A DNA stretch of 64,000 nucleotides, taken from positions 129,719,282-129,783,281 of the forward strand of contig CP136062.1 in assembly GCA_032622095.1 (NCBI GenBank). The letters are read 5' to 3'. Origin of the DNA: Siphonodentalium dalli. Its lineage: Eukaryota > Mollusca > Scaphopoda > Gadilida > Siphonodentaliidae. The notes under the pieces are model-generated. The model saw nothing but the letters and a program-made list of their open reading frames with translations. It ran no database searches and was not told the DNA's origin. Every line of letters begins with the position of its first letter. The first letter of the stretch is position 1. The position numbers and the translations under genes are program-made. Shown piece after piece: positions 21,706-33,119 of the stretch.

Positions 21706-23100
21706 CGTTGAATCAGGGCAATCATTTAGTGAGCCAGCAAAACGGAGGATATATAGAAGAAAGCATAAAAAGTTTATTTGTCATTATGAGATACATATAG
21801 TCTTGCAAAATGAGGGAAATTGAACCGTCATGCAGAGCATGGCATGTTATAATGGCGCATGTATTATAATAAAATTGAGTCTTTCCTGTTCAAGATATTA
21901 TTCAAAAAGATACCATTTGTCAAGAGAGATGGAAATGTATAGGCCTGTTCAAAAATAGTGGTCACAATGTGCAGTCAAATTTAGTTTCTTCTGTGATAAA
22001 AGAAAACAGTCAGTAGCACATGACTTTTCACGATTCTCCAATACTGGCACATGACAAGGGTACATCTGCCTGATACAAAGGATTTCTTTCATTTTTTAGA
22101 ACATCTTAAAGTGTTGGGCACTGATATATAGCAACATTTATTTTAAGCTGAGAATAATTAGCCAGTGTATAGCACCATGAACAGATGCGCACCTGGACAT
22201 TTCTTTAAAACATCTGTTCCTTCGTGGAGATGTGATAATCAGGTGTCCTCAAAATATTAGTCTTACCAACTTGAATGATTTATACATCTCTATGTAAAAC
22301 CTAATTGTCGTATTTTGAACTAATGTTCACGTTTTGATCCCATTAAAAATATTTTAAATCAATCACAAAAAAATCATCAATTCCAACCACGTCGACTGTA
22401 CGATTTAAAATATGATAACGTCGGAAGTACGCTCAGTTGTAGAAAAATAAATTCTTCTTTATTCGTTGGACGAATTTGTCGCGATAACCAAAATTACTAT
22501 CACTCCGACAAGGTAAGTCACTACTTATAATCAGTGTATAAGAATGACGTTTTGTGATGCTATTTTGATATTCAATTTTGAGAATACGTTTAACACTTTA
22601 AACAAGAGTATTCTCTATTCCAACCGAATGTCCACATCAGAGGGTTTCAGATCATTTTAACCTGGCCAACGCCGGATAACCCTGCTAGTTCAATAAGAAA
22701 ACACTGAGTTCTAGCCTCATCTTCTTTACTAAATTTGGAATACAGATGAAAACCCGACATCCATAACACACACACTGCACTGCTATCTATAAATACTTTC
22801 TGCAATATACTGCTATGTATTTTTATGTATATTTATATATGATTGTATCAGGAGAGGGGCAAGTTTTAAGTTTTATAACTTGTGCCCCGATATGTATATA
22901 TCATTCAAGATGCATTAAAAAGAGCGCTTAAAACAAGTAGATTTTGGTAATTTTTCAGGAGAGACTAAAAACTTATTTCTTTTTGGCTGTTGTTTATAAA
23001 TTGTAAATAATGTCTGAAGAGAGACCAAAACACGCCCTTTGAGAATATATAACTTGATCGCTGTATATCCGACCTTACGAGCTGCGATTAATTCGCGCAA
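21706..23100. other. Intergenic, no gene recognised
   Basis: AT-rich, with no recognisable coding region or large repeat. An imperfect hairpin is possible around 22856-22895 (GGGGCAAGTT opposite AACTTGTGCCCC). Confidence 0.4.
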
Positions 23101-23257
23101 ACAACTGTTAATTGTTACCGAGTTTTTGAAATAGCTTCGTGTACATGTATTTCGTTGCATATCTTGTTGTCAAGAAAAGCCGTTTTAGTATCAAAAGGAC
23201 ACAACTCGCTATAATTAATTTGTAGATCAACAAGAAAGTCAAAGCAAACTGTCTTAA

Positions 23258-23675
23258 CCCTTTCAGTGCCAAGTCCGATTTTTGTGTCAACCCATATACC
23301 CTGTGCCAATGCATTCTCTTATATATGCGAGTCGACCATAGCTCGCCTCGCATATATAAGAGAATGCATTGGCCTAACAATTTTTCATCATTTGTTATTA
23401 TTTTTTAGAATTTTAATATTTTTTTCTTATGTTCTTTAACAGACTTATTTTGTAGGTTTAGTGCCAGGGAATCTTACGTTTTTCATGGGCATCAAACTTG
23501 TTACTATGAATACTTGGTGATAGTTTTGAGTTATAACATGCCCCTAAGGTTTTATCCAGTTTGTTTTTAAATTCGCCATAGCATGTTTAAGCATACCCAT
23601 TTTTATTTTTTTTAGGGCCGATTTTACAGACCATAAATTAGGGCCGATGAGATCGGCCCCTGGCACTGAAAGGGT
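23258..23675. mobile_element. piggyBac-like non-autonomous element (TTAA target)
   Basis: The element is flanked by TTAA on both sides (23254-23257 and 23676-23679). It begins CCCTTTCAGTGCCA and ends TGGCACTGAAAGGG, a perfect 14-bp terminal inverted repeat. A TTAA target and a CCCTTT-type terminus are hallmarks of piggyBac-type elements. At 418 bp it has no transposase. It carries an internal perfect hairpin at 23306-23372 and sub-terminal GGCCGAT repeats near 23640-23660. Confidence 0.85.
23306..23372. repeat. Perfect 26-bp hairpin inside the piggyBac-like MITE
   Basis: The arms at 23306-23331 and 23347-23372 are exact complements (CCAATGCATTCTCTTATATA..., closing GCGAG/CTCGC) around a 15-base loop. 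It sits off-centre near the left end of the element, so it may be a secondary foldback insertion or part of the MITE's own structure. Confidence 0.9.
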
Positions 23676-23819
23676 TAAAGGCACGGATGGCCTTCGCGGT
23701 GGGTATCGCTGTTAAAATATTCACTTCCGTTAAACCGACATAAACAGAAAGAATATTAAAATATAGACATATTTTGTTCTTATACCAATCATAAATATCG
23801 CGCAAATACTACAAACTTG

Positions 23820-24480
23820 ACAATAACATACTATTTACACGAATATATAGCACAATTAATTACATCCCCATACTCACCGAAAGTTGGTTTGCGCAGGCGA
23901 CCCTATGCATCCTATTTTGCAACAGATGCTATGACAGTCCATAACTCGTGTGCGCACCTTCGAAGACCGGGTTCAAATGGTTCGCGACCCTTATACCGTA
24001 AGTGCTTTATTTTATTTATGAGTTACCATCGTGCGTATAGTCACTTCGCACAAAGTAGATTTACAAAATTCGATCCGCGAGAAAATGAAAGCGAAAGTTT
24101 CAACCGCCCACATGCATATCAATGAGTAACACTCAAGGCTGTGAGATGACTGATTCTACGGGACGTTTTATGGTCGTTAATGTCAAGTAGCTGTGCCTCA
24201 GTGTCTTTGTATATCTATATTCAGAACTTCTGCGCGATTTGTCATAGGAGTAATGATATATTATATGCAAGGGATATATTCATTGAAGTTGTTTTCAGAT
24301 TGTCGCTCATAACATCGTTATTTTATTTATATCCTTTACTTTTTTGTTGTTTTTTTATTTTTGTCAATCATTCGCGAAGAGAGGAATCATTGATTTACGC
24401 TCGTAGACAATTTCAGTATTATACATTATGACAAATGACAATATTAAAGTTAATGATACACAATGAGAAACAAATCGGGT
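23820..24480. other. Intergenic, no gene recognised
   Basis: Open frames at 23817-24125 and 24180-24431 have no recognisable domain and extreme hydrophobic or AT-driven composition. Nothing else was identified. Confidence 0.4.
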
Positions 24481-24484
24481 CAAA

Positions 24485-25696
24485 ATGACTAACTAAATGT
24501 TAGTCACAAGCAATTGGAATAACTTTGACTAACCCACACCGTTCGGCGAGCCATGCTTTACGACTAACTCTGGTGTTAATCATAGTGACCAAGTTACACC
24601 AAGAATAACTCCAATTACATCACTGCCTTAAATTATGCTTAATATTCATTGCTAAATATTAAATTTCCATCACATCGCAGTTCTATTGGCTGCAGACACA
24701 CGTACCACAGTAGCAATGGCATAGTGGGTGTGACAATTTATTATGGTGGAGTTTGGTGACAATTTGTCGAGATAATTACTATGCTATAGCGAGCTATGTC
24801 GTCCGCTGCATATTCGCACAATCAGTCTACCAAAGCTCTACCAGCGTCGCGGTCGATCTCCCACGGATGTATCAACCTGAATGTCTTGTCCCTGTTGATC
24901 TGTACTCAACACGCAGTGCTATATTTTGCATGCTAACACACAAGTCCACTTGATAACTTGATGCATAACCCCTTTCTATCTTTCTTACTAAGAACAAATC
25001 GCCCGTATATTTTCTCACCAAAAGTGTAAGTGAGTCAAACCTTGAATGATGCATGTAACTGTAATGTCGCTTTCATGTGTGCGGTCGAATGATGACACAG
25101 CTTGATCGGCCCACATGATGTTAGCGGAATTATGCGCAGAAGTAAACGTCGCAAAATAAAAAACGCATTTGGGGAACTTTCTTAATACGCATGAAATTAA
25201 TATATGAAATTAATATAAGTAGATAAACATGCATTGGGATCATACGTGCATATGTGAGTGAATGAGGGACTGCTACGGTCAAACATAATTCTGGACGATC
25301 GATCGTGCAATTTTTATATCGTAAATAATACAATGTAGCAAACCGTAATGTGTAGAGATCAACTTTGGTGAAACGCAATGGGTTAATTGGTCCAGTCGAC
25401 TCATTGTGCGGAAACTCAGCGAGCAACATGGTTAGCTATGGCACAGTAATTATCACAACCAATTGTGACCAAACTCCACCATAATAAATTGTCAAACCTA
25501 TGCCATCGCTACTGTAGTACGTGTGTTCACAGCCATTGGGTCTATAATTGGACCAGTTCTTAGTGGTTATGACTAACATATAATCATAGCCATTGTGACT
25601 AATTGTCTGCCTTAGTCATTATGACTAAACTACGTTCTTCACCCTGTGGCCAGACAGTTGACTAACCTAAGTTAGTCATATTGACTAACTTTTTCT
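24485..25696. mobile_element. 1.2-kb element with long (~250-bp) inverted repeats
   Basis: The outer ends are built from reiterated GTTAGTCA and TGACTAAC motifs (24487-24620 and the complement at 25560-25692). The inner arms match strongly in inverse: GACACACGTACCACAGTAGC near 24697 against GCTACTGTAGTACGTGTGTTC near 25508, and AATTTATTATGGTGGAGTTT near 24735 against its complement near 25470-25490. The 680 bases between the arms contain no recognisable transposase. It is probably a non-autonomous foldback-type DNA element. No clean target duplication was seen. Confidence 0.75.
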
Positions 25697-25999
25697 TCGG
25701 TGCAATGTCCTGGAGCTTCGTTTTTTCAAATTGTATAAAATATAGAATATGATGTATATATATAACGTGATATGGGGGATTCGAACATTAAGTGGTCCTT
25801 TAAATAGTTATATCAGAGAAAGTGAATTCTGTGTCTTCCATGCGGTGATCTCATTCCATTTGTTCAGCAATATTCAAATATATATATATAGTGCAAGAGT
25901 CAGTAGATGTTCCTGCATAACATCATATAACATCATTCTAAATCAGACGTAATGTCCGATTAGACACCAAATTATTAAAGTTCCTAAGCCAATTCCACT

Positions 26000-26048
26000 T
26001 AACAGATATCAGAAAACTGAAAAATAACAGATATCAGAAAACTGAAAC
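26000..26048 (+). repeat. Tandem pair of a 24-bp unit
   Basis: ACAGATATCAGAAAACTGAAA occurs twice in direct succession with a short AAT spacer. Confidence 0.85.
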
Positions 26049-26307
26049 ATAGTCGCCATCACCACCATTCGCATGGCGCAGCCATCTAGAACATCCTCAA
26101 AATACACATTATTTGTAACGTTGAAAACGACTGCAAAAGCTGATAAATTTAGAACGCTCTTTATTAACTATTCTTTTGGGAAACGGAAGTATCGACGCCA
26201 TTTATTAGATTGGAATATTTGCTCGCCTATCAAACAATCAAAACGTGCTGAACATACTCTTTTGGAAGTCGATATCTGAACATCAATACATCTTGATCAT
26301 GTCACGA

Positions 26308-26790
26308 ATATCTACTTAGGCGAGCGCCCGTAGAGATCATATACCACCAGCACAAAACCTGGGAACATGTTGAAGTTTTGACAGGGAACCTTATAAAGTT
26401 GAAAAATAACGCGGGGAATAAATTTCTTATTTATTGCATGTTCCTTTATAATGTACTTCAATGTAGGTGAAGGTCTCAACTCGAGAGTGCACTATTTAAG
26501 TGACTTTGTGAGCGATTTTGCTTTGTGTTGCTCTGGAATTTCCGTGTAATTAATTAAATTTTTATCGGCTCACAATCGAGCTGGGACCACCACCTGATGT
26601 GAAGTAGATTATTGATGAAAAAAGTATTAACAAAGAAATAGTGTTTGCCATGTTTGTTCAGTGTTATACAATTCCCTGTCAAACGGGTCAGAATATCAAA
26701 AAGTTCCCAGGTTTTGTACTAGTGGAATATGATCTCTACTGGCGTTAGTCAGAGTAGAGATTCATGGCATGATATACAGAACAACATATT
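26308..26790. mobile_element. Dispersed inverted-repeat family, copy 3 (foldback form)
   Basis: The left arm at 26308-26397 is the complement of the right arm at 26664-26762. Landmarks are AACCTGGGAAC against GTTCCCAGGTT, TAGAGATCATAT against ATATGATCTCTA, and TTTGACAGGGAA against TTCCCTGTCAAA. The right arm and its flank match the repeats at 503-768 and 35876-36140, so this copy shows the terminal structure of that family. It is non-coding. Confidence 0.75.
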
Positions 26791-26944
26791 CAAGGTGCCC
26801 GATTTTATTTATAAAACTACTACTGGTATGTTTGATATATCAGAAAATAATTATATCTTACCCATGAGCTTCCAAGATTGGCTGGTAATAACAATATTAA
26901 TTGCAAATATACATGTACCACAATGCATCCAATTTAACTAGAGA

Positions 26945-27250
26945 TGGGCCTGTCCCAGGTGTGACTGAGGAATACCCCCGTATTCAACATATTATTCGAA
27001 CGAAGTAGCCATTACCATATATTGGGCACTGAAATTGTGTCAACAGGTAACACTGACCCTAATCCTATGTATATCGTATATCATAACTGATACAACAATT
27101 ATTTGACGGACCCATATTCGAACTTGCCCTGCATTTTTTTAAAATAAGAAACATGTAAAAATGCAGATCTTATAATTTCTAAGTCGTAAAAGTAAAGGCC
27201 GTAACTCACGCAAAAACCATTGGTCTGGACCCATATTCGAACAATAACTG
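26945..27250 (+). repeat. SINE-like repeat, diverged
   Basis: Similar in order to 48691-49128: GTGTGACTG, AATACCCCCGT near the start, then a TTTCTAAGTCG block followed by GTAACTC near 27180-27210 (compare TTTCTAAGTCG and GATAACTC at 48905-48932). The 3' hairpin module of the other copy is not present. Confidence 0.4.
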
Positions 27251-29930
27251 TTCTGTAGGATTAATAGCACACATAAATGTACCAACTTTGTTATGTGTCG
27301 GAAACTAAACTATTAAGACATAACAAACGATTAATATTAACAATATTGTATTTTTTTCATTGGCTTGGTTAGTAGCTGGATTATGCAGTCGAGTTCATTT
27401 TCCGGACAGAATTCAAACTTTCCATGGTCATTATATTCTCTGAGAAATAGTCTCAGGCTTTTTTTTTCAGAGATGACGAGGATCTTAACGTTATTAGATT
27501 AATTTCATCTGACCGCTATATATTTTGCAGAGAAAGCCCAATCTATATCTTTTTTGGCCGATAATATAGACAAAGTTACTTACCAAATATAACTTTTAGA
27601 ATATGGCCGCCTCAGTATAAAATGTACATCCAGGTTAATAATTTTTATTTTGTGGACTGTCCACCGAGGTCATAACCCCAGTATACGCACACTTTCTCAA
27701 TCTCATAAACATTGTATGCGTCGGCCAGTATAAACTGGACCTACAGCAACATGATTTATTACTGTCACAATGAATGAGACTAACAAATAAAATTTGTCGC
27801 ACAATCAGCTGTGACCTTTCTGTTCTAAATTTACGGACAATCTATCGGCGAATGCCTAATTTAGTACGATTTAGACAATTGTAATAAGACACACGACAAG
27901 TGTCACATGAATTACACTCGTTTGGATAATATATGTTTATGTCTCAAAGCTCATTGCCTAGAAAATTCATCTTACACATCGCTCTGTCATAATGAATCGC
28001 TATAGTTGTGTCCCTATATAACTCTGCCGCATGTTTACGGTACTCTCCATAACAAGATACAACATACAGCATTCCTGGAATACGCCTCTGTCTCCTTAAA
28101 TTAATATTTGCTAATTACAAGTGGGATAAATTATTGTATATAGAAGTCTTAAGAGGAATTACTTCGATAAATGTAACCGAAAAGGGGTATTATCAGCACG
28201 TGAAACCGAAATATACACATGTTTGTATTGTCGTTAAGGGGTTTCCACGCCTATACCATCTCAGGATGTGGACAGTGTAGATGGACCTACACAGCAAACT
28301 ACTTAATTGTATAGCTGGTGCGCCAACGAAGGAATCGCTATCTGAAGACCACGTCGTACATATTATATAACAAAAATGTCAAAAAGAAGACTTTGATAAC
28401 TTTTCTGAAGAGCATTTTGGGAGGAGCGTTCTCAGAAATCATACAAATTGATTGGAAATGAATACTGCGATAAAAAGTACATAATCTGAACTAGTGAAAG
28501 GCTCGAACTCTAAGCCACATAAAGTCATAAAATGAAGAAAAATACTTCCTTTTCTTCAAAGCGTTCTCCTTGAGAAAAGTTCAAATGAACAGCACAATTT
28601 CAGTAGTTGGTACAATTGTTTGGTAAGGACATTTTTGACATGTTTGTGTGTGGATCGACCTCTTTTGATTTCCGTAACCTGACAATTTTGGGAATAACTT
28701 TGTCGTATTCTGGGTATTTGCGACAATACAGCCAGAAGTTATCCCCATTCTAACACACTGTGTAAAAACATTAGTCATAATATGCAACGTAACTCTCATA
28801 TTTCAGGGATATCCTTCATGGAAGTACCACCTTCTCACTGAAGTACTTAATACCCAACAACCGCCAACTTCTCTTTATTTCGCGGTCGATCTAAAAAGTT
28901 AAAGTGAAACCATGGCGATTTTATTTATAAATTACCATTGGAACAAAGGTCAAATCTGATATATTCAACTCGTTACCTGACTCGTTGCCTTCACCCCTTG
29001 ACGTCGTCCAACCAGTCATTACCAGCTAACTCAGACTTACCCGTCAGCGTTCCAGATGTCGCCGTTATGCACTGTTTTGCTGGCTTCACCTTTAGATCAT
29101 CATGTGCCTATGAAAATTAGGTCACATTTTGAGCTAATGGTTTTGTTAACTTAGTTTTGAATACTACCATACGAACATAATAACATAACGATTCCATTTA
29201 ATATGGGCATCTCTGGTGCTCAGGCAGTTTTCAGGAGACCGAAATCAATAAATGACATCAATCAATGGCTCATTTTAATGATCATTTACATGTCACGGTA
29301 GCTAGATCAGTTTGGCCAGCTGCTCATCCAGAAGACGGATGTTAGAACAATGGCACTGTCTGACTATAACTGATATTGTTATGACCGTCAGTTCCGTATG
29401 ATGAGAACATTAAGCTAGTTCGTCTTGGGATCATAGCCAATGGGAACTGTATACATGCAACTAGCTCCTCTCATTACTATGTTAGCAGCTAACGTCCCAG
29501 AGCAACGGTCAAAACCGCGTATTCCAAACTCCTACCATAGGTCACATTCGACGATCCCACGCGGCTTCTGATTGGATTTTAATTAAAGAAAGAATTGCGA
29601 CGGCTGCAACTTTTCTTATTCCTGCTTCATCTGCAAGAAATCCCAGTTTCGTGCGTTGTGTCCGGCGAAATAAAAATCGCGCAGGATGTTTAGTTTAAAA
29701 AGTATTTATTCCATGAATAATACTACTAATAATAGAATAGTAATAATAATAATATTATAATAATATATACATAATAATAGAAATTACACATCAGTATTAG
29801 TACATAACGTCATGGACCAAATTCGACATCAAGCATGTGGGCTTATATGAGTCGTTTGCGGGAATCAGTGTTTATCCATCCAACCTACCCCATCCTATAT
29901 ACCACAAGGAAGAAATATGTCAAGGATGTT
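27251..29930. other. Intergenic, no gene recognised
   Basis: No coding region could be recognised on either strand. A TAA-rich low-complexity tract lies at about 29720-29790. Confidence 0.4.
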
Positions 29931-29984
29931 TCAACGCCACACCACCACAAACCAATCGGTCATTCAGACAAACGAAAACTGCCA

Positions 29985-30357
29985 ACACTGATCCGGGTAC
30001 TCCTGTGAAATGATCTGCCACATGGTTGCAATGAACGGAAACGCGATTACTTGATTGCAGGCTTCACAGATGGCTTTAGACTGGGGACTCAGGAGCACAT
30101 TCACATCTCACGATAAAAACAAATCTTAAATCAGCCATAGAATATCCTCAAATCGTGCGCCAACAATTATCGAAAGAACTCGACATTGGCCGAATCGATG
30201 GACATTTTAAACAACCTCCTTTCGACAATTTCGTGATTTCTCCAATCGGGGTAGTTCGTAAAACAACCAGGCGAATACCGAATGATTCATCTCCTATGTT
30301 TTCCTCAGAGTGGTTCCGTGTTCATCCGATCTGCATAACATGATCAGATACAGATGC
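29985..30357 (+). pseudogene. DIRS-like reverse transcriptase, N-terminal part
   Basis: Frames here read RDYLIAGFTDGFRL, then YPQIVRQQLSKELDIGRI, PPFDNFVISPIGVV and, after a shift near 30265, GEYRMIHLLCFP. This is the RT fingers region of DIRS-type elements, in which a GRI-x-GPF..PPFxNFxxSPLGVVPK block is followed by RLIHHLS. At least three frame changes or stops are present. The sequence breaks off at the TTAA at 30358, where the first nested element begins. Confidence 0.7.
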
Positions 30358-30361
30358 TTAA

Positions 30362-30843
30362 TTGTGGATAGTATTTACCATCTATGTATACTTAATTGTG
30401 TACCGTATATACGCCCATCGAGCTCACCATTACTTTGTAAAAATCTAAATACTGAACTGACCACGGACACAACATGATGATTATATAAACAAAATAAAAA
30501 ACATATTAAAAAGCGATTCTTTTAAAGAGTGTTTTTTTCTCTGAAGAAATTTAAATTGACTAAATAACGGAGATAATCAAAACTGAAAAATAAAATAAAA
30601 ATATTTAAAGATCGTTTTTTCCCTTGAAGATGTGATTTTAAAGAATGACCGTCATTTCTCGAAGAATTGATGTCAAATAATCTCTGTTTTATCGTGGAAA
30701 GTACGTTCTAGATTGAATTATAACCCTTCCGATACTGTCCGTATAGTTAGTCCATTATTATGTTGTATATAACGTAATGGTGGGCTCGATGGGCCTATAC
30801 GGTGCACAATCAAGTATCTATAGATGGTAAACTATGACCGCCA
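30362..30843. mobile_element. TTAA-flanked TIR element nested in the DIRS-like RT
   Basis: Inverted arms of about 75 bp (30362-30434 and 30773-30843) share TTTACCATCTAT, ACTTAATTGTG / ACTTGATTGTGC, CGTATA and CCCATCGAGC..ACCATTAC. TTAA stands on both sides (30358-30361 and 30844-30847), as expected for piggyBac- or Kolobok-type insertion. There is no transposase. The interior is AT-rich. Confidence 0.7.
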
Positions 30844-30889
30844 TTAAGTACCTTACTCGTATTTAAATTCGCGGAATACTATGTTTCGT

Positions 30890-30933
30890 TCAGTTTTGAA
30901 TTCGCGCACCTAGCTGCGCGAATTCAAAACTGA
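30890..30933. repeat. 19-bp perfect hairpin
   Basis: The arms at 30890-30908 and 30915-30933 (TCAGTTTTGAATTCGCGCA and its complement) surround a six-base loop. Confidence 0.9.
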
Positions 30934-30999
30934 CATAAATATAAAAAGTCTTGAAATTGATGACAGTTTAAGTTCTTAATTGTCCAGGAAGATACCTGC

Positions 31000-31173
31000 A
31001 TGTATATAGAGGATCTACAACGAGTCCCCAGTATATAGCGGAATTTACAAAACGAGTTCAGTAAATTAGTTCTGGACCGAGCCTTTGGCGAGGTCCAGAC
31101 CTAATTTACTGGACGAGTTTTGTAAATTGCGCTATAAGCTTGGGAATAGTTGTAGATTATATTTATTACATGA
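31000..31173. repeat. Modular hairpin 1 with opposed CGAG loops
   Basis: The long hairpin is centred near 31085, with its apex in CTGGACC GAGCC TTT GGCGA GGTCCAG. Paired modules are ATAGCGGAATTTACAAAA with TTTTGTAAATTGCGCTAT, and CAGTAAATTAG with CTAATTTACTG. Between modules CGAG stands in the same orientation on both arms (31053-31056 and 31114-31117), so the stem is interrupted there by an internal loop. The outer flank matches the flanks of hairpins 2 and 3 (TAGAGGATCT, and the complement of GATCATGTAATAAATA). Confidence 0.8.
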
Positions 31174-31531
31174 TCCAAAACCTCGAACAAACATACTTAA
31201 ATCAACAAATTGGACGCCAAACAAACATAATGCATGCGATGATGTTTCACGTAACTATGCGTTGTTTTCCCTCGTAAAGAAATAGTCCCAGATAAATAAA
31301 GACTCTTTGGCGTATTTAATGGCGTATATTTAATGACATAACTTTTCAAACTTCATTCATTATAGTTTGTTGGAAAAATATTGGAAGCCATAGTATTTTG
31401 AGACGTAGCGTACGGAATGTAAACAGACGACAAACCGGAAGTCAAAGGTCACCTGGCACTATTTCCTGTTATTAAACGAATGTTTAATATCACAATTTAT
31501 AGAATGGGTTTATTGAATGGAATAATGGTAG

Positions 31532-31711
31532 GATCATGTAATAAATAGAGGATATGAAATGAGTGTTTCTCTCATATGATATTTATGAAACGAGTCTAAG
31601 AATTTTCAGTTTTCTCGAGCCTCCGGCGAGAGAAAACTGAAAATTCGTGACGAGTTTCATAAATATCATATGAGAGAAACACGAATTACATATTCTATTT
31701 ATCATATGACA
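31532..31711. repeat. Modular hairpin 2 with opposed CGAG loops
   Basis: Centred near 31622. Paired modules are TTTCTCTCATATGATATTTA with its complement, and AATTTTCAGTTTTCTCG with its complement. CGAG is repeated in direct orientation on both arms (31591-31594 and 31651-31654), and ATGAGTG / CACGAAT marks the next module boundary outward. The apical sequence GAGCCTCCGGCGAG matches the apical plan of hairpin 1 (GAGCCTTTGGCGAG). Confidence 0.8.
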
Positions 31712-32142
31712 CCTATAAATTGATTATGATGTCCAAAACGCACATAAATCACTAAATAGCTATATGACATCGGCAGCAAAAGGTTAATGTGACGTCACTT
31801 CATTGCACCGGAAGCCCAATTACACCTGGTGAACTAGCAGAAAAAATATGCACGCGAAGATATAGTGCGCTATTATGTTCTCAGTTTGTGACATTATATC
31901 GTATGTTTATTAGATAAATACGAATTACATATTCTACTTATCGTATAATTGCGAGAATTTCGGCATCGCGTTGATTGACGCGCACGAATTTGACCTGCAT
32001 TTAGTTAGAGACGCGGCTCGGCCAGGCTGCCATTCAGCACACACTTTTTGTCAACAAACCAATCAAATTATCGGAAGGTGATATGAACTAGTAGTTCATA
32101 TGAAATTGATTTATGACATACTTTCCAACGTAAATAATGATT

Positions 32143-32330
32143 GAGTCATATGATAAAAATAGAGGATCTCACATGAGTTTCTATTTTATACGGAATTTAT
32201 CAACCGAGTTCACTAAATTCGATTTGAGCCGAGGTTTACCGAGGCTCAAATAGAATTTAGAGGACGAGGTTGATAAATTACGTATAAAATAGGACGAATG
32301 TGAGATACCTTTTATCACATGATCAAATGA
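32143..32330. repeat. Modular hairpin 3 with opposed CGAG loops
   Basis: Centred near 32236. Paired modules are TCTATTTTATACGGAATTTATC with its complement (one mismatch region), and TAAATTC.ATTTGAGCC with its complement. CGAG occurs in direct orientation on both arms (32205-32208 and 32265-32268), with ATGAGTTT against GGACGAAT at the outer boundary. The apex GAGCCGAGGTTTACCGAGGCTC again carries a GAG..CGAG plan. The outer flank shares TATGATAAAAATAGAGGATCT with hairpins 1 and 2. Confidence 0.8.
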
Positions 32331-33119
32331 ACCCGAAGCAACGCGAAATATTCATCGAAAACAACAATCATAAACTACAGCGATCGCAAGTTATTTGAAG
32401 AACGCCGTGACGTCTTCGCACGCGCTGATATTAAACGTGTCTATTACCGATAATTATGAAACTGCTTTTATGGCCAAATTATGTGATAAATATTATTATT
32501 AAACACCATCACGAGTCATTCACGACGGATTAGCATCGTTTAAAACATAACTGCATCATCATTTAGTTTGTTAAGATGGGTGTTTATATGCTTCAAATAA
32601 TTATTCCGATATTGAAATAGTTATAAACATCATTGAAATGTACTCGAAATTAGTCAAACCACAACCACGTATAGGCTACATACTTAAGAAACAATCAACA
32701 CTTTGATGCGGGTTGCGTTGACATATATAACTAGTTCAGGCTGTTTGGTCACTGCATATTTGTGAATGGTGTGGGCGTGTTATTGTGCACCACCAGCCTG
32801 GAACACGTACCGCATATATATATATATATAGACGACGTTACATACATGAGTGGTCGCTATACATGTCATACATATATAAGTAATGATTTTCATGTTGGTT
32901 GTCCGCATGCAAATATAGGCATACAAGCAGGCCTAATTTTCTATTCGTTAAACGCAATGTATGGATGTAACTTGACTCATCAACGTATAGCCCACTTGTT
33001 TCCCTGCATGCATGTGGCTTGCTATAAACTCGTACTATAATTTATCGCCCATTTTTAAATTCGCGCACCGATCGTTGAGCGAAAAATAGTAATGCGCTAA
33101 TTTGAATACGAGTAAGGTA

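Larger units (their letters stand above)
23110..23760 (-). pseudogene. Copia-like reverse transcriptase fragment, split by a MITE
   Basis: Minus-strand codons at 23115-23253 include FDTKTAFLDNKI followed by NEIHV, the reverse-transcriptase segment around the first catalytic Asp that is characteristic of Ty1/Copia elements. Immediately upstream on that strand stands the MITE at 23258-23675. Beyond it, codons at 23680-23760 include TAKAIRAF. With one TTAA target kept and the MITE ignored, the two parts are in the same frame. Only about 75 residues can be followed. No LTR or integrase was seen. Confidence 0.5.
30851..33117. mobile_element. TA-flanked TIR element carrying modular hairpins
   Basis: The ends are CCTTACTCGTATTTAAATT (30851) and the complement of CCTTACTCGTATTCAAATT (ending 33117), flanked by TA (30849-30850 and 33118-33119). 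The TIR continues with mismatches for about 60 bases (GCGCGAATT blocks near 30900 and 33060). A TA duplication is typical of Tc1/mariner-type elements, but no transposase is present in the 2.27 kb. The interior holds a small hairpin and three large modular hairpins. It starts only three bases after the end of the TTAA repeat bounding the previous element. Confidence 0.65.
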
